The notes beneath the pieces are model-generated. The model had not been told where the DNA came from. It searched no databases and saw nothing but the letters and a program-made list of their open reading frames with translations. Below, one piece after another: positions 21,963 through 33,968 of a stretch of DNA of 64,000 nucleotides. The stretch covers positions 744,001-808,000 of the forward strand of contig OX637632.1 in assembly GCA_951802195.1 (NCBI GenBank), written 5' to 3'. Made by a program: the position numbers and the translations under genes. This stretch comes from Tausonia pullulans (Eukaryota; Basidiomycota; Tremellomycetes; Cystofilobasidiales; Mrakiaceae). Within the stretch, counting starts at the first letter, position 1. Every line of letters begins with the position of its first letter.

Positions 21963-24900
21963 TCATTGGACGACACAGTCCCGGCTTGCCTCCTTCGCCC
22001 GGTGACCGAGATGCTTCGGCCGCGTTGCCAAACCATCGAGGCTCAGCCTACTGACGCGAAAGAGACCGCCGCCGCTCGAGATGGATCGCGTCGAGGTACC
22101 ATGGGTGGGGTTCTGCTCCAGCGTGGGCGATTCGGTCATCCGGCCATCGCCGCTGTCCTCGAGCAGGAATGTGACGGTCTCCCTTTCCGGCTCGAAGAAG
22201 GAGACCGTCGACCGAGCCGCGGGTAAGGGGACGCCTTCACCGCTCTCGTGGCCTGTGGAGGAGACATGGCTGACGCTTTTGTCCGAGTGACTGCTCGAGC
22301 CGGCAAAATTGACGCGAGACTGGCGGGAGGTTAAGCGAGAGATAGGCGAAAGCCTCTGCTGCAGCGACTGCTGCGGCTGGTTGTGCTGGTAGTGGGAGAC
22401 ATGTGGCTTCGGAGCTGGCAGCGGCGCGGCCGTGGCCGTGGAAGAAGAGGAAGAGGACGCTCCCCCGGCGGCGAGGTGCTGCTGCGAGCCATCCAAGCTC
22501 GAGAGGAACGACGGCCACCGCGAAAGCTGCTGTGGCGTTGGACGGATGGCGTCGTCTCCACTTCTGCGGCGGGAGGTGAGGGTACTGCTGCCTGTCGAAG
22601 GGGGCGGAGGCGATTTGGAACGCTTCCAGTTGCCAAAGAGGCGACCACCTGCGCTCGAGGGAGGTGACGTGGAGAGGGGAGAGGCGCACATGAAGGAGCT
22701 CGACTCGGAGAAAGCGCCAGCGGAAGAGGAGGTGGAGGCTTGGAGTTCAAAGGCAGCGTTGCGTTGGGCTAGTAAAGAGAAGGAAGGGGAGTCAGCTGGC
22801 TGGCTAATCGGCGGAGAGAGGAAGTTGCGTCGTTAGGACGCACCAGTAATTTGATACTGGGTCTCAAGGCTGCAGTTGGGAACCTCCTTGGCGCAATGCG
22901 CGTGGCACAGCAGTATGCAGCTTCCGCAGAGGAGAGCACTCTTCTTGATCGTCTCCAGGCAGATGGCACAGACGATGGCTGTCGGGATTTGTCTTCAGTC
23001 AACGGAATGGCCTTCAACAGACGAGAGAAGCCTGCGCACCCTTGCTGAAAGTGCTCTTGACAAAGGCGTGGTCCCTCGGCTGGTTCCTCCGCTTCTGCGC
23101 TGCCGCCGCCGCAACTGCCGCAGCGAGATCTACTGGCGCCACTGGCGCGAGTGGTATAACCTCGAGCGAGTCGCGCGTCGAGCTTGGCAGCGGAGGCTGC
23201 TGGAGCGAAAGTTGGTCCGGTTTGGCGGATACCGACTCTGGGACGCTATAACTCCGAGAGAAGGACCTCTTCGTCGGGGAGGATTTGACTGAGAAGACGG
23301 AGGTCACACTGGTCTTGGCTGGGTCGATGGAAAAGCGCCGGAGGAAGGGAATGCTGTCCTGGGCGCGGAGTGCCTGATGGTGCTCCTCCGGGAGCTGGCT
23401 GATAAGCCACGGATGCTGGAAGAGGATCTCAGCTGAGGGCCGCATCGTAGGGTCCATCTCGAAACACTGGCTGAGGAAGGCCCTAAGCTCAGGTGAGCTT
23501 CCCTCGGGTGTCGGTGGGGGTCCCTCGTCGACAATTCTATACATGACTGAGGTAGAGGAGGCAGGCGATCAGCGACTGAGTCGAGAGCGAGCGCAGAATC
23601 ACGGGAAGAGTGGCCGCTCACCCGCCATGGAGTTATCAATCTCGTGGAAGGGCGGAAGACCCGTCAGAAGCTCGATGATGGTGCAGCCGAGCGACCAAAT
23701 GTCGGACGCCGGTGACGCTCCCTCGATTTGGATGACCTCGGGAGCCACTAAACGAAAAAGAAACTAGGTCAGTGGAGTTGAAGATGCGCAAGCAAAGACG
23801 CAGTCACGCACTCCAGTTCGGCGTTCCAACGACGTCCTTGTCTTTGCGCGTGTTCTCCTTCTCGGCGCAGACGGCGGCCATGTTGAGCGAGACACCAAAG
23901 TCCGAGAGCTTGACGTTCCCGTTCTTAGTCGTCAGGATGTTGGCTGCTTTGAGATCGCAATGGACGACCTTCTGCGAGTGAAGGTAGTGAAGGCCCTCCA
24001 GGATCTTGAGGACGTAGAGAGCGACGAGGCTCTCATCGAGCTTGCCGAACGCCTTGATCGTCGAACCAAGGGAGCCATTCTCAATAAACCTGGGGCCGGC
24101 GGGCTTCTATCAATGATCGTCCTCGGCGGAAAGAACGGCGTGTCTCAAACTCACTCAAGAACGATGTTGAGCGTCTCCTCGTCCCGCATCATGCCCTCGT
24201 ACTTGACGATGCTTGGATGCGCGAGTCGTTTGAGAAGCTCAACCTCCTTCATTACATCCGTGACGTCGGCCTCCTTGAGGCCCTCGAGCCGGATTCGTTT
24301 GACGGCGACCGCCTGGCCGGTCGACATATTAAGCGCGCGGTATACCGAGCCGAACTGGCCCTTGCCGATACAGTTACCCAGAGACTGCGAACGGGGAGAA
24401 AAGTAAAGTCAAACCAGCGCTCGCTAGCTCGCCTGGATGGATCGCCGGACACGCACATAAGTAATAGAAGGCCGACCCTCCTCGCGAACAACAAGATGGT
24501 GTCTTGTGGCGCTCCCCCGAATCAGCGATGCCTCCCGCCCACTACTGGACATGCCCCGACCAAATCGACCCTCCTCCGAAAGACTCATCGCGCGATGATT
24601 CTGCGTGAGCGACGGCCGGGTTGACGAAGACGCGCTCGGAGCAGCGCGCTCGGCGCTGTGCTTCGCGTCGTCGATGACAAATTTGGTCTGGCGAGAGGAA
24701 GGGGGTCGAGAGGAAGCCCGACCGTGAGGGGCGGGCTGGAGGATCGAGGTCGTCGACGTAGACAATGGAAGATCGTCGGGGTATGGGTGGGAAGAGAGGA
24801 AGACGGACGACCGACCCTCAGTCGCGGACTGAGGCTGCGGCTGAAAGGAATACTGGTCAAACCTCGATTTGCTCGGCGAAGGTGGGACACTTCGACTCGT

Positions 24901-27900
24901 ATGCTGCTCCTGGCGCTCCATCGCGGGGAACGGCATGCCACCTCCGGCTGGGAGCGCGGGCGGGGGCGACTTCGAGGGGGAGTCATAGAACCGATGGGGA
25001 CGCGACGGCTGGGTCAAGTGTCTACGAAGGCTCGGGAGGCCCTCAGGCGTCTCAGGGGTCGAAGGCGCCGCAGCAGGGGAGGGGGGCCGATCGGTGATGT
25101 TCAAAGATGGGTCTAGGCCAACGGACGTGTCGCATCGTTGCCGAGCACCGTCGGGCGACGCGACGCCCTCAACAAGCTCCGGGAGGGAAAGAACTGAGGA
25201 GGATCTTCGCGTAAGATCGAGGCTCGCTCCCCGCTTAGGAATGTGTCGCCGGAGTGCTGACGAAGGGCGTGACTCTTCACCGGGGGGAGCCACTCCGAGC
25301 GCGAGCGAGTTGGACCGCTGAAGGTTTGAGGGGCTCACCCGGCGAACGCCTAGAGGGCGGACTGTAGTGGTAGTAGATGTAGTAGAGGCTGAAGGGGAGG
25401 AAGGCCGAAGAGTTGAGTTGAGAGGTCGAGGGCCCCGTGGCGGGGAAGGTGGTGAGGCCGACGACGAACGCCAGAGTCGCTCCGGTCGTCGAGCTCCGAG
25501 ATCACCGAGCTGGTTCTGCCTCGCTTTGCGACGTCTCTCCTCGGCGTCATCAATTTGAGTGTAGAATGCCGATGAAGGTCCAGCAGCGTGGGGAACATCG
25601 ATGATCGCCTCGTCCTTCCCTTGGGCATCCACTTCATCCGAAGCTATCTCTCCGCGAACGATTTCTACGACAGGAACGAGTCCGCCGAGAGCTGGTGGCA
25701 GATCCTCGACAGAGCCTGCATAGCTCGAGTGGCTTTCGACCGAGCCGCGAGGGTCCGAAGCTGTTCCACCAGAGAGGGACGGTGTCCGAGCCCGCGAGGC
25801 AGAATTGATGGACTGAGCGTCCGGAGGGGACGTACCATGAGGAGGAGGTGGAGATGGAGGTGGCGGACGAGGAGGAGCAGACGCCGGCGCCGTTTCGGCG
25901 GCGTGGCGGGATGAACGCTGGCCCTTAAGATCGCTAGCGGATGCCGACGTTGAAGGGGGCCGCTGCCTAGTCGTTTGGCTCCGAGGAGATGAGGGAGGAG
26001 CGGGAGACCTTCGACTCGAAGCATCGTGAGAGAAACTCCGACCGTGGCTGCCAAAGCTCAACGGCGATGGCGGCGTTGCCCGCTTGGACGAGATATTGCC
26101 ATCCGTCTTGGGATGAGGGCTCTCGTTGGAGACCCTCCGCCGGCTCGTCAGCAATCGCGGGGGCTTCATCGGGGAACACTCGCTCCCGTTCGACGGTCCC
26201 TCTTCAGCGGGTCCAAGCCCGATCCCGAGCTCAGCAACCATCTTGGAACCGGACCTCCCAGCGCTGGGGCTTGCCGGAGGGGTTGTCGTTGCGAGGCTTA
26301 GGCGACGGATAGGGGCCGAGAACTGGCCGGGTGGCTCGGGTGTCGTCGTTCGACTAAGGCTGCTCCCTGAGGAAGAGGCGGTCGAGCTGATACTGTCCCG
26401 CCGACGAGAGGGATATTTGTGCGCCTTCGGGGGGAGGTGATCGTGCGGTAGATGCGAGATCTCTAGGAGCGTGTTGGCGACACGAAGGACGCCGTCCGTC
26501 GGCGTCGGTAGCATCAAATCGGACTGAAGGTCGGTCGGGAAAAAGTGGTGGCGGGAGGGAAGGCCGACCCGGTCAAGAGCGCCGAGGAAGAGGGAGAGAT
26601 TGCGGATGGCAGTCGCGTCGCTTGTGCTGTTGACATTTGGGCGAAGCGGGGTTGGGAGCGTGAGGGAGAAGAGCCGGTTGAGGACGCTGGAGAACGAACA
26701 AAAAAAATCAAGTCAGTTAATTTCCTGGCCGACTACCCCCTGAGCAGCCAGCACTCACAAGCAGAGCACAACACCATCTTTCAGGCACGACACAAATGCG
26801 TTCCGCTCCCTCTCCTCCGCAGCCGCCCCTCCCGCGCCTCCACCTCCACCTCCAACTCGAGAAAGGCTGACCCATGTCTTCTCCATGCGCTCGAGCGTCC
26901 CCAGCCGGAAAAGGACCTCGGAGGAGCCCATCGTAGGGTCTTGACGTGAGGATGCGGGTAAAGGCCGGTTTATTTCTCGGAGGAGGAAGGACGTCGCCTG
27001 CCGGATCGCCTGTCGAACGGGCGAGATCGGGTACGAGATAGAGCGTTTGTGGGCGTGGTGAGTGGATGCACGTGGAGAAGGTTGTGGTTGCGGGTGGTGC
27101 CAGTGATACGTGAGGTGAGATGGTGCGGAGATCGCAACGGCGGCGGCAGAAGAAGACTCGCCGGAACCTGTGCGAGATCTCGTCCTTAGTCGAGGGGGGG
27201 AGATGAGGGCCTCGATGGAGCCGCCTGAAGGGAGAACGAGCGCCGCTCGCTCGGCCTCGGCTTCTACAGCGTGGTTCTCGGTCGATGCCTCATGGAGAGC
27301 CGGCGAAGACAGCGAGGCGGCCGAGAGGGAAGCGAGGAAGGCCGGTGGACATGGGAGGGGTTTGTCGTCGAGCGAGTAGCGAGCAAGGGGGGGGGATTCA
27401 CCGCCGTAGGAGGTGCATGAGGAGGACGCCGGGATGTGGAAGGGGAGGGCGGACCCTGGGTGCATCGGTCGTGGTGGGCGAAGAAGGGTCGAGTCGGCCG
27501 AGAGTGTCCTCGCTCGGAGCGAGCCGGTGGGATCTGGGGGTGTAGGACCCGGAGATAAATTGGATGTCCGTGAGTGGGCTATCCGCATTGAGAGGGCCCG
27601 CTTTCGACTGGGCTTGGAGACAGCGGTGGAGGACGGTGGCGATGGCGAGAAGGTGCCGGAAGCCCAGAAGCCGCCGCCACCCATCTCTCTTTCTTTGCCC
27701 TTGACACTGGTAACGGTAGTGACACTCGTCGACGATGAGGCGATAGACGCAGTGAGGCTGTTCGTCGAGGGCTGGTGGCCAAGCCGGAAGAAGCTCCGGA
27801 GCGTCTTGGTCGCAGTACCACTAGTCTCGCCTGATCCTGAGGACTCGGACTTGCCGCGACCTGCGCGGGAGGTGAGCCGGTTCAAGGCCGTGTGAGAAGA

Positions 27901-27987
27901 GCTGGAGCCTGATGCTACTGCTGGACCTGGGAGGGCGAGAGGGTCCCGTAGCTGGGCTGTCGAGGGGGGGAGGACGGTGCTAGGCAT
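21963..27987 (-). CDS. cdc7: Septation-network protein kinase (Cdc7/SepH type) with CH and C1 domains
   Basis: Eight exons on the minus strand: 27987-26759, 26686-24457, 24384-24155, 24089-23812, 23747-23622, 23546-23040, 22978-22844 and 22768-21963, giving 1846 residues. A calponin-homology-like domain (about residues 350-480) crosses the first intron: [49 protein letters not shown] and [11 protein letters not shown]. About 650 Ser/Pro-rich residues follow. The kinase domain (about 1153-1425) has [35 protein letters not shown] and [15 protein letters not shown], the MAP3K-epsilon/Cdc7/SepH signature. A C1-like finger (about 1523-1570) has [18 protein letters not shown] and HAHC. The family triggers septation and cytokinesis from spindle poles (SIN/MEN). 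It is not the DDK kinase also called Cdc7. Joining CH and kinase in one gene rests on my splice model. Confidence 0.85.
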
Positions 27988-30900
27988 GGTGGAAGTGCTG
28001 ACTAGCTTGCGGGCGAATTAGAGTGTGAGAGTCGTTGATCGCGCGCGCAAACGGCGGGAAGAAGAAATGGAGCGAAGGCGACTGCTGCGTGAGAGCGAGA
28101 GGAAGGAGTAAGCGGGAGAGAATGACGGTGGGAAGGGAGATGGCGATCTCCGTCAGCGGATGAGACACATCGGAATGGGATAAGGGCTGACGTCGTCGCT
28201 TGCTCCATGCCGAGCAAGGACGGGCGGAGAAGGGAGAAAGGAGGGAGAGGGGGAAGTGCGAAGTAGGGACTGAGGGAAGGGAAGGGGAGCGGAGTGGAGT
28301 AACCCCTGAGTCTCGAGGAAGGAGCATGGAGAGCCACCGTCATCGAACGAACGAACGAGCGCGGAGCAGAAGCCAGGCTGGTGTGACGTTCGCCCCCGGA
28401 CGCATCCGGTGCTCCTGCTCCGCCTTCATCGCTGGCTCCCGCCCCACTTGCCGATCCTTTGTGTGAGAAGAGAGAGACATTCCAAGACTCACCGGTTCGG
28501 CGCGCGGGCGGTGTGATGAACGGGGAGGACCAGGCAGCAGAGGCCGGTCGAGTTAGGGTTGAGTTAGGGGTCGCGGGGGAAGGATAGATAGGCGGCTCGC
28601 TCAGGCAGGCGGGCAGATGACTGTGCGGTTGGGTGGGCGTGAAGGCGTGAAGGGGCGGGGCACACAGGCAGGCAGGCACACGGACCAAGCTGGCTGGCTG
28701 TTTGTGACAGGTTTTTCGTCAGGATTTGAGCAGCGTGCGAGAGAGGAACGGGGGAAGAAGGTAGGAGGTAGAGGAGAGATAGGATAAACGGAGCGAGCGA
28801 TTCAGCAGCCGAGTTGAAGTTAAGGCTAAGAGCCGCGCGTCAGTCAGATGAGAGGCGGGAAGGCAGGCGCGCGTCTCCTGCCTGCGTGCTCTCTCAACTC
28901 TTGGCTCTCTCGGCCCGCCCATCGCCTTCGCTGTTCGATATTTCATTCGCGCGCGCATCCTGGACTATCGCACGCACCAATATGCGCTTGGCGTCGTGAG
29001 AGAGGAGGCGAAGAGGCGTGGGTGTTCGTGTCGTGATTCGTCGACCGGTCGAGCCGTTGGGGGGTTGTTCTCGTTAGCGCCCTGTCGCGTTAGTGGCCAG
29101 CCGTCGGTTTGACGTCGCTTGCTCGCTCAGAAGGTCGAGTGGCGGGCAATGGAGTCCTTCTGCGCAGCGCCGGAAGTGGAGAAGTAAGATGACGGCAGCC
29201 GGTCGGTGAGCGAAGTCACGGGAGGGCGAAGGAAGAGAGTGTTCGAGAGGAGACTCCAAAAGAGGGGATCGGTCCAGATCAAAGGGGAGAGAAAGGAGAG
29301 AAAGGAGAGAGAGGAGAGGGCAAGGGAGAGGTGCGTTGCGACCGGAAGTGGACCAATCGAGCCGAGAGACAGGCAGGCAAGAGAGGGGCAAGCGAGCCTA
29401 GCCTGAACGGAGCCTCTCTGGGGCCGTCGATTCAAGCTGCAAGCTTTCGCTCGACGCACAGGAGGCTCTCTCGACAGCGCTGACGATTTGTGAGGCGCCG
29501 CCCCGTGGCGACAATCTGAAAGTCGTAGCGCAGGCGGAGGAACATAGCGTCGCTCCTGTCCTCTCCCTCAGGCGCTCACTCGCCTGCTCGCTCTCCGCCT
29601 CTTTCCGTCTGTCCTCCTGAGATCCAGGCCATGACGACGAAGGACGCGGCGGCTCTACGAGGCGGTCCCGGAGAGGAGCGAGCGGCAGCAGCGCTCGAGC
29701 CCTCGCTCTCACAACTGCGGCTTCCTGCCTGGATGCGCCCCAGAGTTCGTCCAGACGGGAAGGATCGCCCTAACGGTATCAGCGAAGAGGATGTGATGTG
29801 ACAGAAAGTCGGCGTCGAGCCAGGCAGACAGAAGAGGGGAGTGTATGTAAGACGAGTTAACAAAGTTATCATCATCTTATGCTCGCGGTCAGTTGGAGCG
29901 CGCATCCGCTGCTCCCCTGGAGAAGCCCTCTTCTGGCCGGCAACCGAGCCTGTGTTCTTCGTCCTCCGATGACGTCGATCAGTGACTATATCATGGAATC
30001 CCGGTCGTCGGCTCAGCCCTCAAGAGTCTCACACGGCGCTCCGCGCCCTTTCACTCTATTCTCAGAAGCGCCACACCTCTCACTCTCCACTCCTCATTTT
30101 CGCCTAAACCCGACCTCACACATCGATAAAGACAAAGGGAGAGAGAAAGGGAGCACGGTTCCACCTCTTTGATCCTGCTGCTTCGCGAGTCGAAAATATG
30201 GCAACAGCGTAAACTCACCCTATAAGCCAAGTTCAGTCCGGTGTTCACTTGAGGCGACCGACTCAGGAGTCGTTACACTCCCAAGTCTACTTGTCCATGT
30301 ACGTCCAAATCACAGCTCCCTGCTTCGACGCTTTCGAGTTTGTTGCCTTCTCTCGTCTGGATGAGGGATGAGACTGATCGCCAGGCTAACATGACAGTAA
30401 CTTCTGAGGACGCAACTCCGCCCCATCCCGCGAGCTCCTCTCTGAACGAGCTTGGATCGTACCTAGAGAACCGGGCCAAGACTTCGCAGACGATCGAGGA
30501 AAAAATCTCAGATCCATGCCCGCCTCATGAAACACGGCACAAGCAAGGTCAAACAAGAGGTGCCGATGTGCACTCGCCAGGAGACCACCGACTCTAGTTA
30601 CCCCATTCTCTTCTCTCTGCTCCTCCCTCCAACTGCCTTCCACGAGCGCAGCACCACTCGATCTTTGATGATGATAAGAGGCCTCATACTTCCTTCCAGT
30701 CGTCTCCCTTCCCTCATGCTCGCCCGGCTGAAATTTTGACTTCAGCTGCAAGCAAGCGGCAGGCTCACCAAACGTGCAAAGACGGGATAGGGTAAGGCGA
30801 GGGGGAATAGGAGAAGGGAGCTCGGGCCTATGTATCTTAAGGAATATACAATCGTCAGCTCATTTGCGTCAGCACGACCACCCAAGAATCGCCACAGCTC

Positions 30901-31892
30901 TCACCTTGTCAGGTCGCTGTTTGATATCCTTTGCTCCGACAGACACCTGATTCCCATCCGACTCGAGAAAGATCCAACCCGGCGGAGCCCCCCCCGGAGA
31001 ACTCGCGGGCTACACTCCCTGGTTGACGCCCAGACAGATAGAAACCGAATAGTTCGACGGCAACGAAGTTCCAGAAGATTCATTCCTTGAAGGAGCGGCC
31101 CGAGAACAGAGCCTTCGTGCAGGGTGTGCTTCCATGGGGCAAACAACTAAAGGGGTAGATGTCCAATCTCACCGGGCTCTCGTTGCGATGGGCAGCCGCG
31201 CGAGGGAGAGGCGAGGTATGAGCGTAACTTCATCCGAGATGCAGATCGACTAGAAGGTGGGATCCTCGTAAAACTAAAGAGGCATCGATCTTGACCGACG
31301 GCCTCCAAGATGGGTGCGACCAGCGCTTCGAGTGGAAAGTTCATAGCGCCGATGTTGGAGGCCGATCCGGAAGCTGAGGTTGAGATGCGGTCGTGGTCGA
31401 AGCTAAATAAGATAGTAAGGCTGAGAAGTTCGACGAGAAGGCGGGTGGAAGAGGAGTCATTCTCCAGAAAGCGTCACCACGAGGAGGTTGGCGTTGCTCC
31501 TGATGAACCAGTGACGGTGGTCGAGGGGAAAGTGAAAGAGAGTCCTTGTGCGTCGACTTCGGCTTGACGAGTGATGGGAAGTAATGATAAGGGGGGAGAG
31601 CGAGCGGGAGATCCCTCATGGGTCACATCGGTCCTGACCGTGGGAGAGTCTTGCGCGCGCAGCCGGGCCAACGATCTACAATTGGCTCGATGATTCTATA
31701 CTAGGTTATCTCGTGGCGTCAGTGGCTTACAGCAGAGCTAATCAGATGGACGAACATGCTCCTTGGAGCAGGCCATCGGACTTGGGGAGCTTTGGGCCCC
31801 CACCTCAAGCCTGTTGGCTGTCCTGTGCGTGGGCTAGCTCAGTAACACCCAACCATCACTTGCCCTCACTCGAGGCGTAGATCACACACACC
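27988..31892. other. 3.9 kb gap without a supported gene
   Basis: This is the longest gap in the window, between two divergent genes. From 28000 to 29800 it is rich in GA/CT simple tracts (for example around 28740-28810 and 29280-29330) and likely holds the promoter and leader of the septation kinase. From about 29850 to 31700 the GC content drops and many short frames exist on both strands. A chain of plausible minus-strand exons can be drawn between 31620 and 30960 (with donor/acceptor pairs near 31480/31423, and donors near 31300 and 31174), but the product matches nothing I know. I do not call it a gene. A long non-coding RNA, a long 5' leader with introns, or a lineage-specific gene remain possible. 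Confidence 0.4.
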
Positions 31893-33023
31893 ATGCGGAC
31901 AAGTCCATCTTACACCTCGGCGCCTCTTGAGCTCACACTCATCCAATGTTTGTGCCGGCGGGTTTTCTTGATCTCTCGACGATGGCATCGCGCGCGCTGA
32001 TATGCCCGCCTCTTTCGAAGACAATCCTTCGGATGTCATCAGCCATGTCCTCGCGGTTCTTACTCTCTCTCCAATGCTTGTGATTCCCGCGTACCTCGCG
32101 GTCTTCGTCTGGGAGAGAGAGCTGTCGGTACTCCTCATGCTGGCTGGTGCTTTCCCTCTCGCTCCCCTTTCCCATTAGGCATCCTGCTGACCATTACTGG
32201 CGCCGGTAACTACAGGTCAACTAGTAAATGAAGTTCTCAGCTGGCTCATGAAGCGATGGCTCAAGGCTGAGCGGCCCTATGGTGAGCGAGTCTCAGTCGC
32301 GTCGCGACTCCCCTCGACGTGTACTGATTCCCTTCCCCTTGACTTATCGCCCATCCTCTTCACCCAGCCAATACCGGATCCGGATGTGAATCTCTCCATC
32401 ACTCAGGCCTTGATCTCAATTCTTGAACCATGTTGACGTGTTGGCTACGCAGACGCATCCCCCTCTTCCCACTCCCAGTTCTTCGGCTACTTCCTCGTTT
32501 ACCTAGCCATCCACCTCTGTCTCGTCCAGAGTAGCCCCGCTCGGTGGACGGCCGCTCAGCAGACTATCTGGCGGTGGAAGCGAATGGCCGTGCTTGTGGG
32601 TGTTTTAGTATGGAGCCTTGCGGTCGCGTTCTCTCGGTGAGTCCGGATCGTGTTCTCTTAACTCACTCGTGGCCATCGCTGATTTTCCCCCCTTTCTCTC
32701 CTAGCTGGTACCTTTCCTACCATACCCCCTCTCAAATCACCCTTGGCTTTTTCCTCGGCGCCCTTATCGCAATTATCTACGCCCTCCTCGTCGAAGTCCT
32801 TCCCCGTCGCCAGCCAGAACGTTTCTTCGGCCGAACGCGCCGTTGGCTCGTGAAGGATGTACTGGGTAGGTGGTGGGGGTTGAGAGAGCTGGAGGTCGGG
32901 GATCGATGGGATGGACGGAGGGATGGATGGGAGATGGAGGGTGGGAGGGCGGAACTTTGGAGGGTCGTCTCGAAGACGACGACGGGAGGTGCTGCCCCTA
33001 CGACGATAAGGAAGGGCGACTGA
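31893..33023 (+). CDS. CAX4: Dolichyl-diphosphatase (CAX4/DOLPP1), PAP2 family
   Basis: Six exons: 31893-31947, 32021-32146, 32216-32281, 32368-32385, 32453-32636 and 32705-33023, giving 255 residues. The start has SAPLELTLIQYNPSDVISHV, typical of the family. The PAP2 motifs are KRWLKAERPY (KxxxxxxRP), SGYASPSSHSQFF (PSSHSQ) and SRWYLSYHTPSQ (SRxxLxYHTxxQ), between several TM segments. The 18-nt exon 4 is inferred: leaving it out also keeps frame, but it restores the GY before PSSHSQ seen in relatives. The enzyme sits in the ER membrane and hydrolyses dolichyl diphosphate on the lumenal side, recycling the carrier after N-glycan transfer. Confidence 0.82.
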
Positions 33024-33968
33024 TGGCTGCTGTCTCGAACGCAGGAATTTGAGAAAACTCTAGAGAGCTGGAGGCCTGTCGTAAGCTAGCTCGTGTGTGG
33101 GGACGGCAGACCAAGAGCAGTGAGCAGGTCTAGCTTTCGCGCTCGCAACATACAGGGTTCGCGTTATTTTCAAGAGAGCAGGTCTGTTCGATTGGCTTCG
33201 GCTTCCCTCTTGCGTTTGCACGAACAGGACCGACCTGCTAATGCCTGGTTAGTGGCAGGAGACGTGGGTGCGCGCGCGCGCGATTCCTCGTCAAAAGCTC
33301 GCAGGAGATGGGCGACGGACGAGGTGACAGCAACCGCAGCGTCCACTGGCCTCAGAGCGGTACACGAAATGACCAACGCGTCATCGATCATTTTTTTTCT
33401 CTCGCCGGCGGGGCCCTCCATTTGGTGTCACGACGGTCGATGAGCTCCTCGATTGAATGCATCTCTAGGGGCGAGGCCTGTCTCCTCTCTTTCCCTCTCT
33501 TTCCCTCTCTTTCTTTCTCTTTCTCTCTCTTTCTCTGTCTTTCTCTTGTCGATGCGAGAGCTCTTCGCTCTCCAACTCGCGCTCATCTCCGTTCAACGGC
33601 CAAGCGTGGGAAAGGGAGGACTCGGATGAAGTCACTCATGCGGACGGACTCCGGCATGAGAGGGAGCGTTTGGGATAAGCAAAAGGCCGGTCGAGGCCGT
33701 GCAGGGAAAGACCCACGCGCGCACACCGCCTTGGCATGACCGCAGCGCTCGCCTTCTTAATGCTCCTCGCTAGCCCTGTCCTCTCTAACTGCCAGCACCT
33801 CACCTTCCCAGCCCGGTCTTTCCCACTCTCAACCTTACTCACCCCCCTACTTGTGCGCCTCCCAACGTCCTTCTACTCACCCCCTCCAAGTTCATCCATT
33901 TACACCGCCTCTCCTCTCCCTTTACCTTGCCCTCTCCTTGCCCCCCCCCCCAGGCCAAAGCGAAATCG
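33024..33968. other. Intergenic; CT microsatellite and CG run
   Basis: 945 bp between CAX4 and the exchanger gene. A polypyrimidine tract of repeated CTCTTTC units lies at about 33480-33550, and an alternating CG run at about 33270-33282. From 33840 to 33960 the sequence is strongly C/T-rich before the next start. I see no supported gene; short frames such as one starting at 33736 have a hydrophobic start but no splice support to the next gene. Confidence 0.45.

Noticed and set aside
24658-26440. Several plus-strand open frames antisense to the septation kinase
   Set aside because: They are arginine- and serine-rich chance frames opposite a low-complexity coding region.
28002-28688. 228-codon minus-strand frame upstream of the septation kinase
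   Set aside because: Composition is simple (Pro/Ser/Ala/His) with no motif; more likely part of the promoter or leader.
31021-31080. Minus-strand NFVAVELFGFYL looked like the C-terminal helix of ATP synthase subunit g
   Set aside because: The following conserved GExIGR segment is absent and no exon chain in that frame could be built.
33480-33550. CT-rich repeat as a possible mobile-element end or regulatory array
   Set aside because: It is a plain polypyrimidine microsatellite with no flanking repeats or coding remnants.
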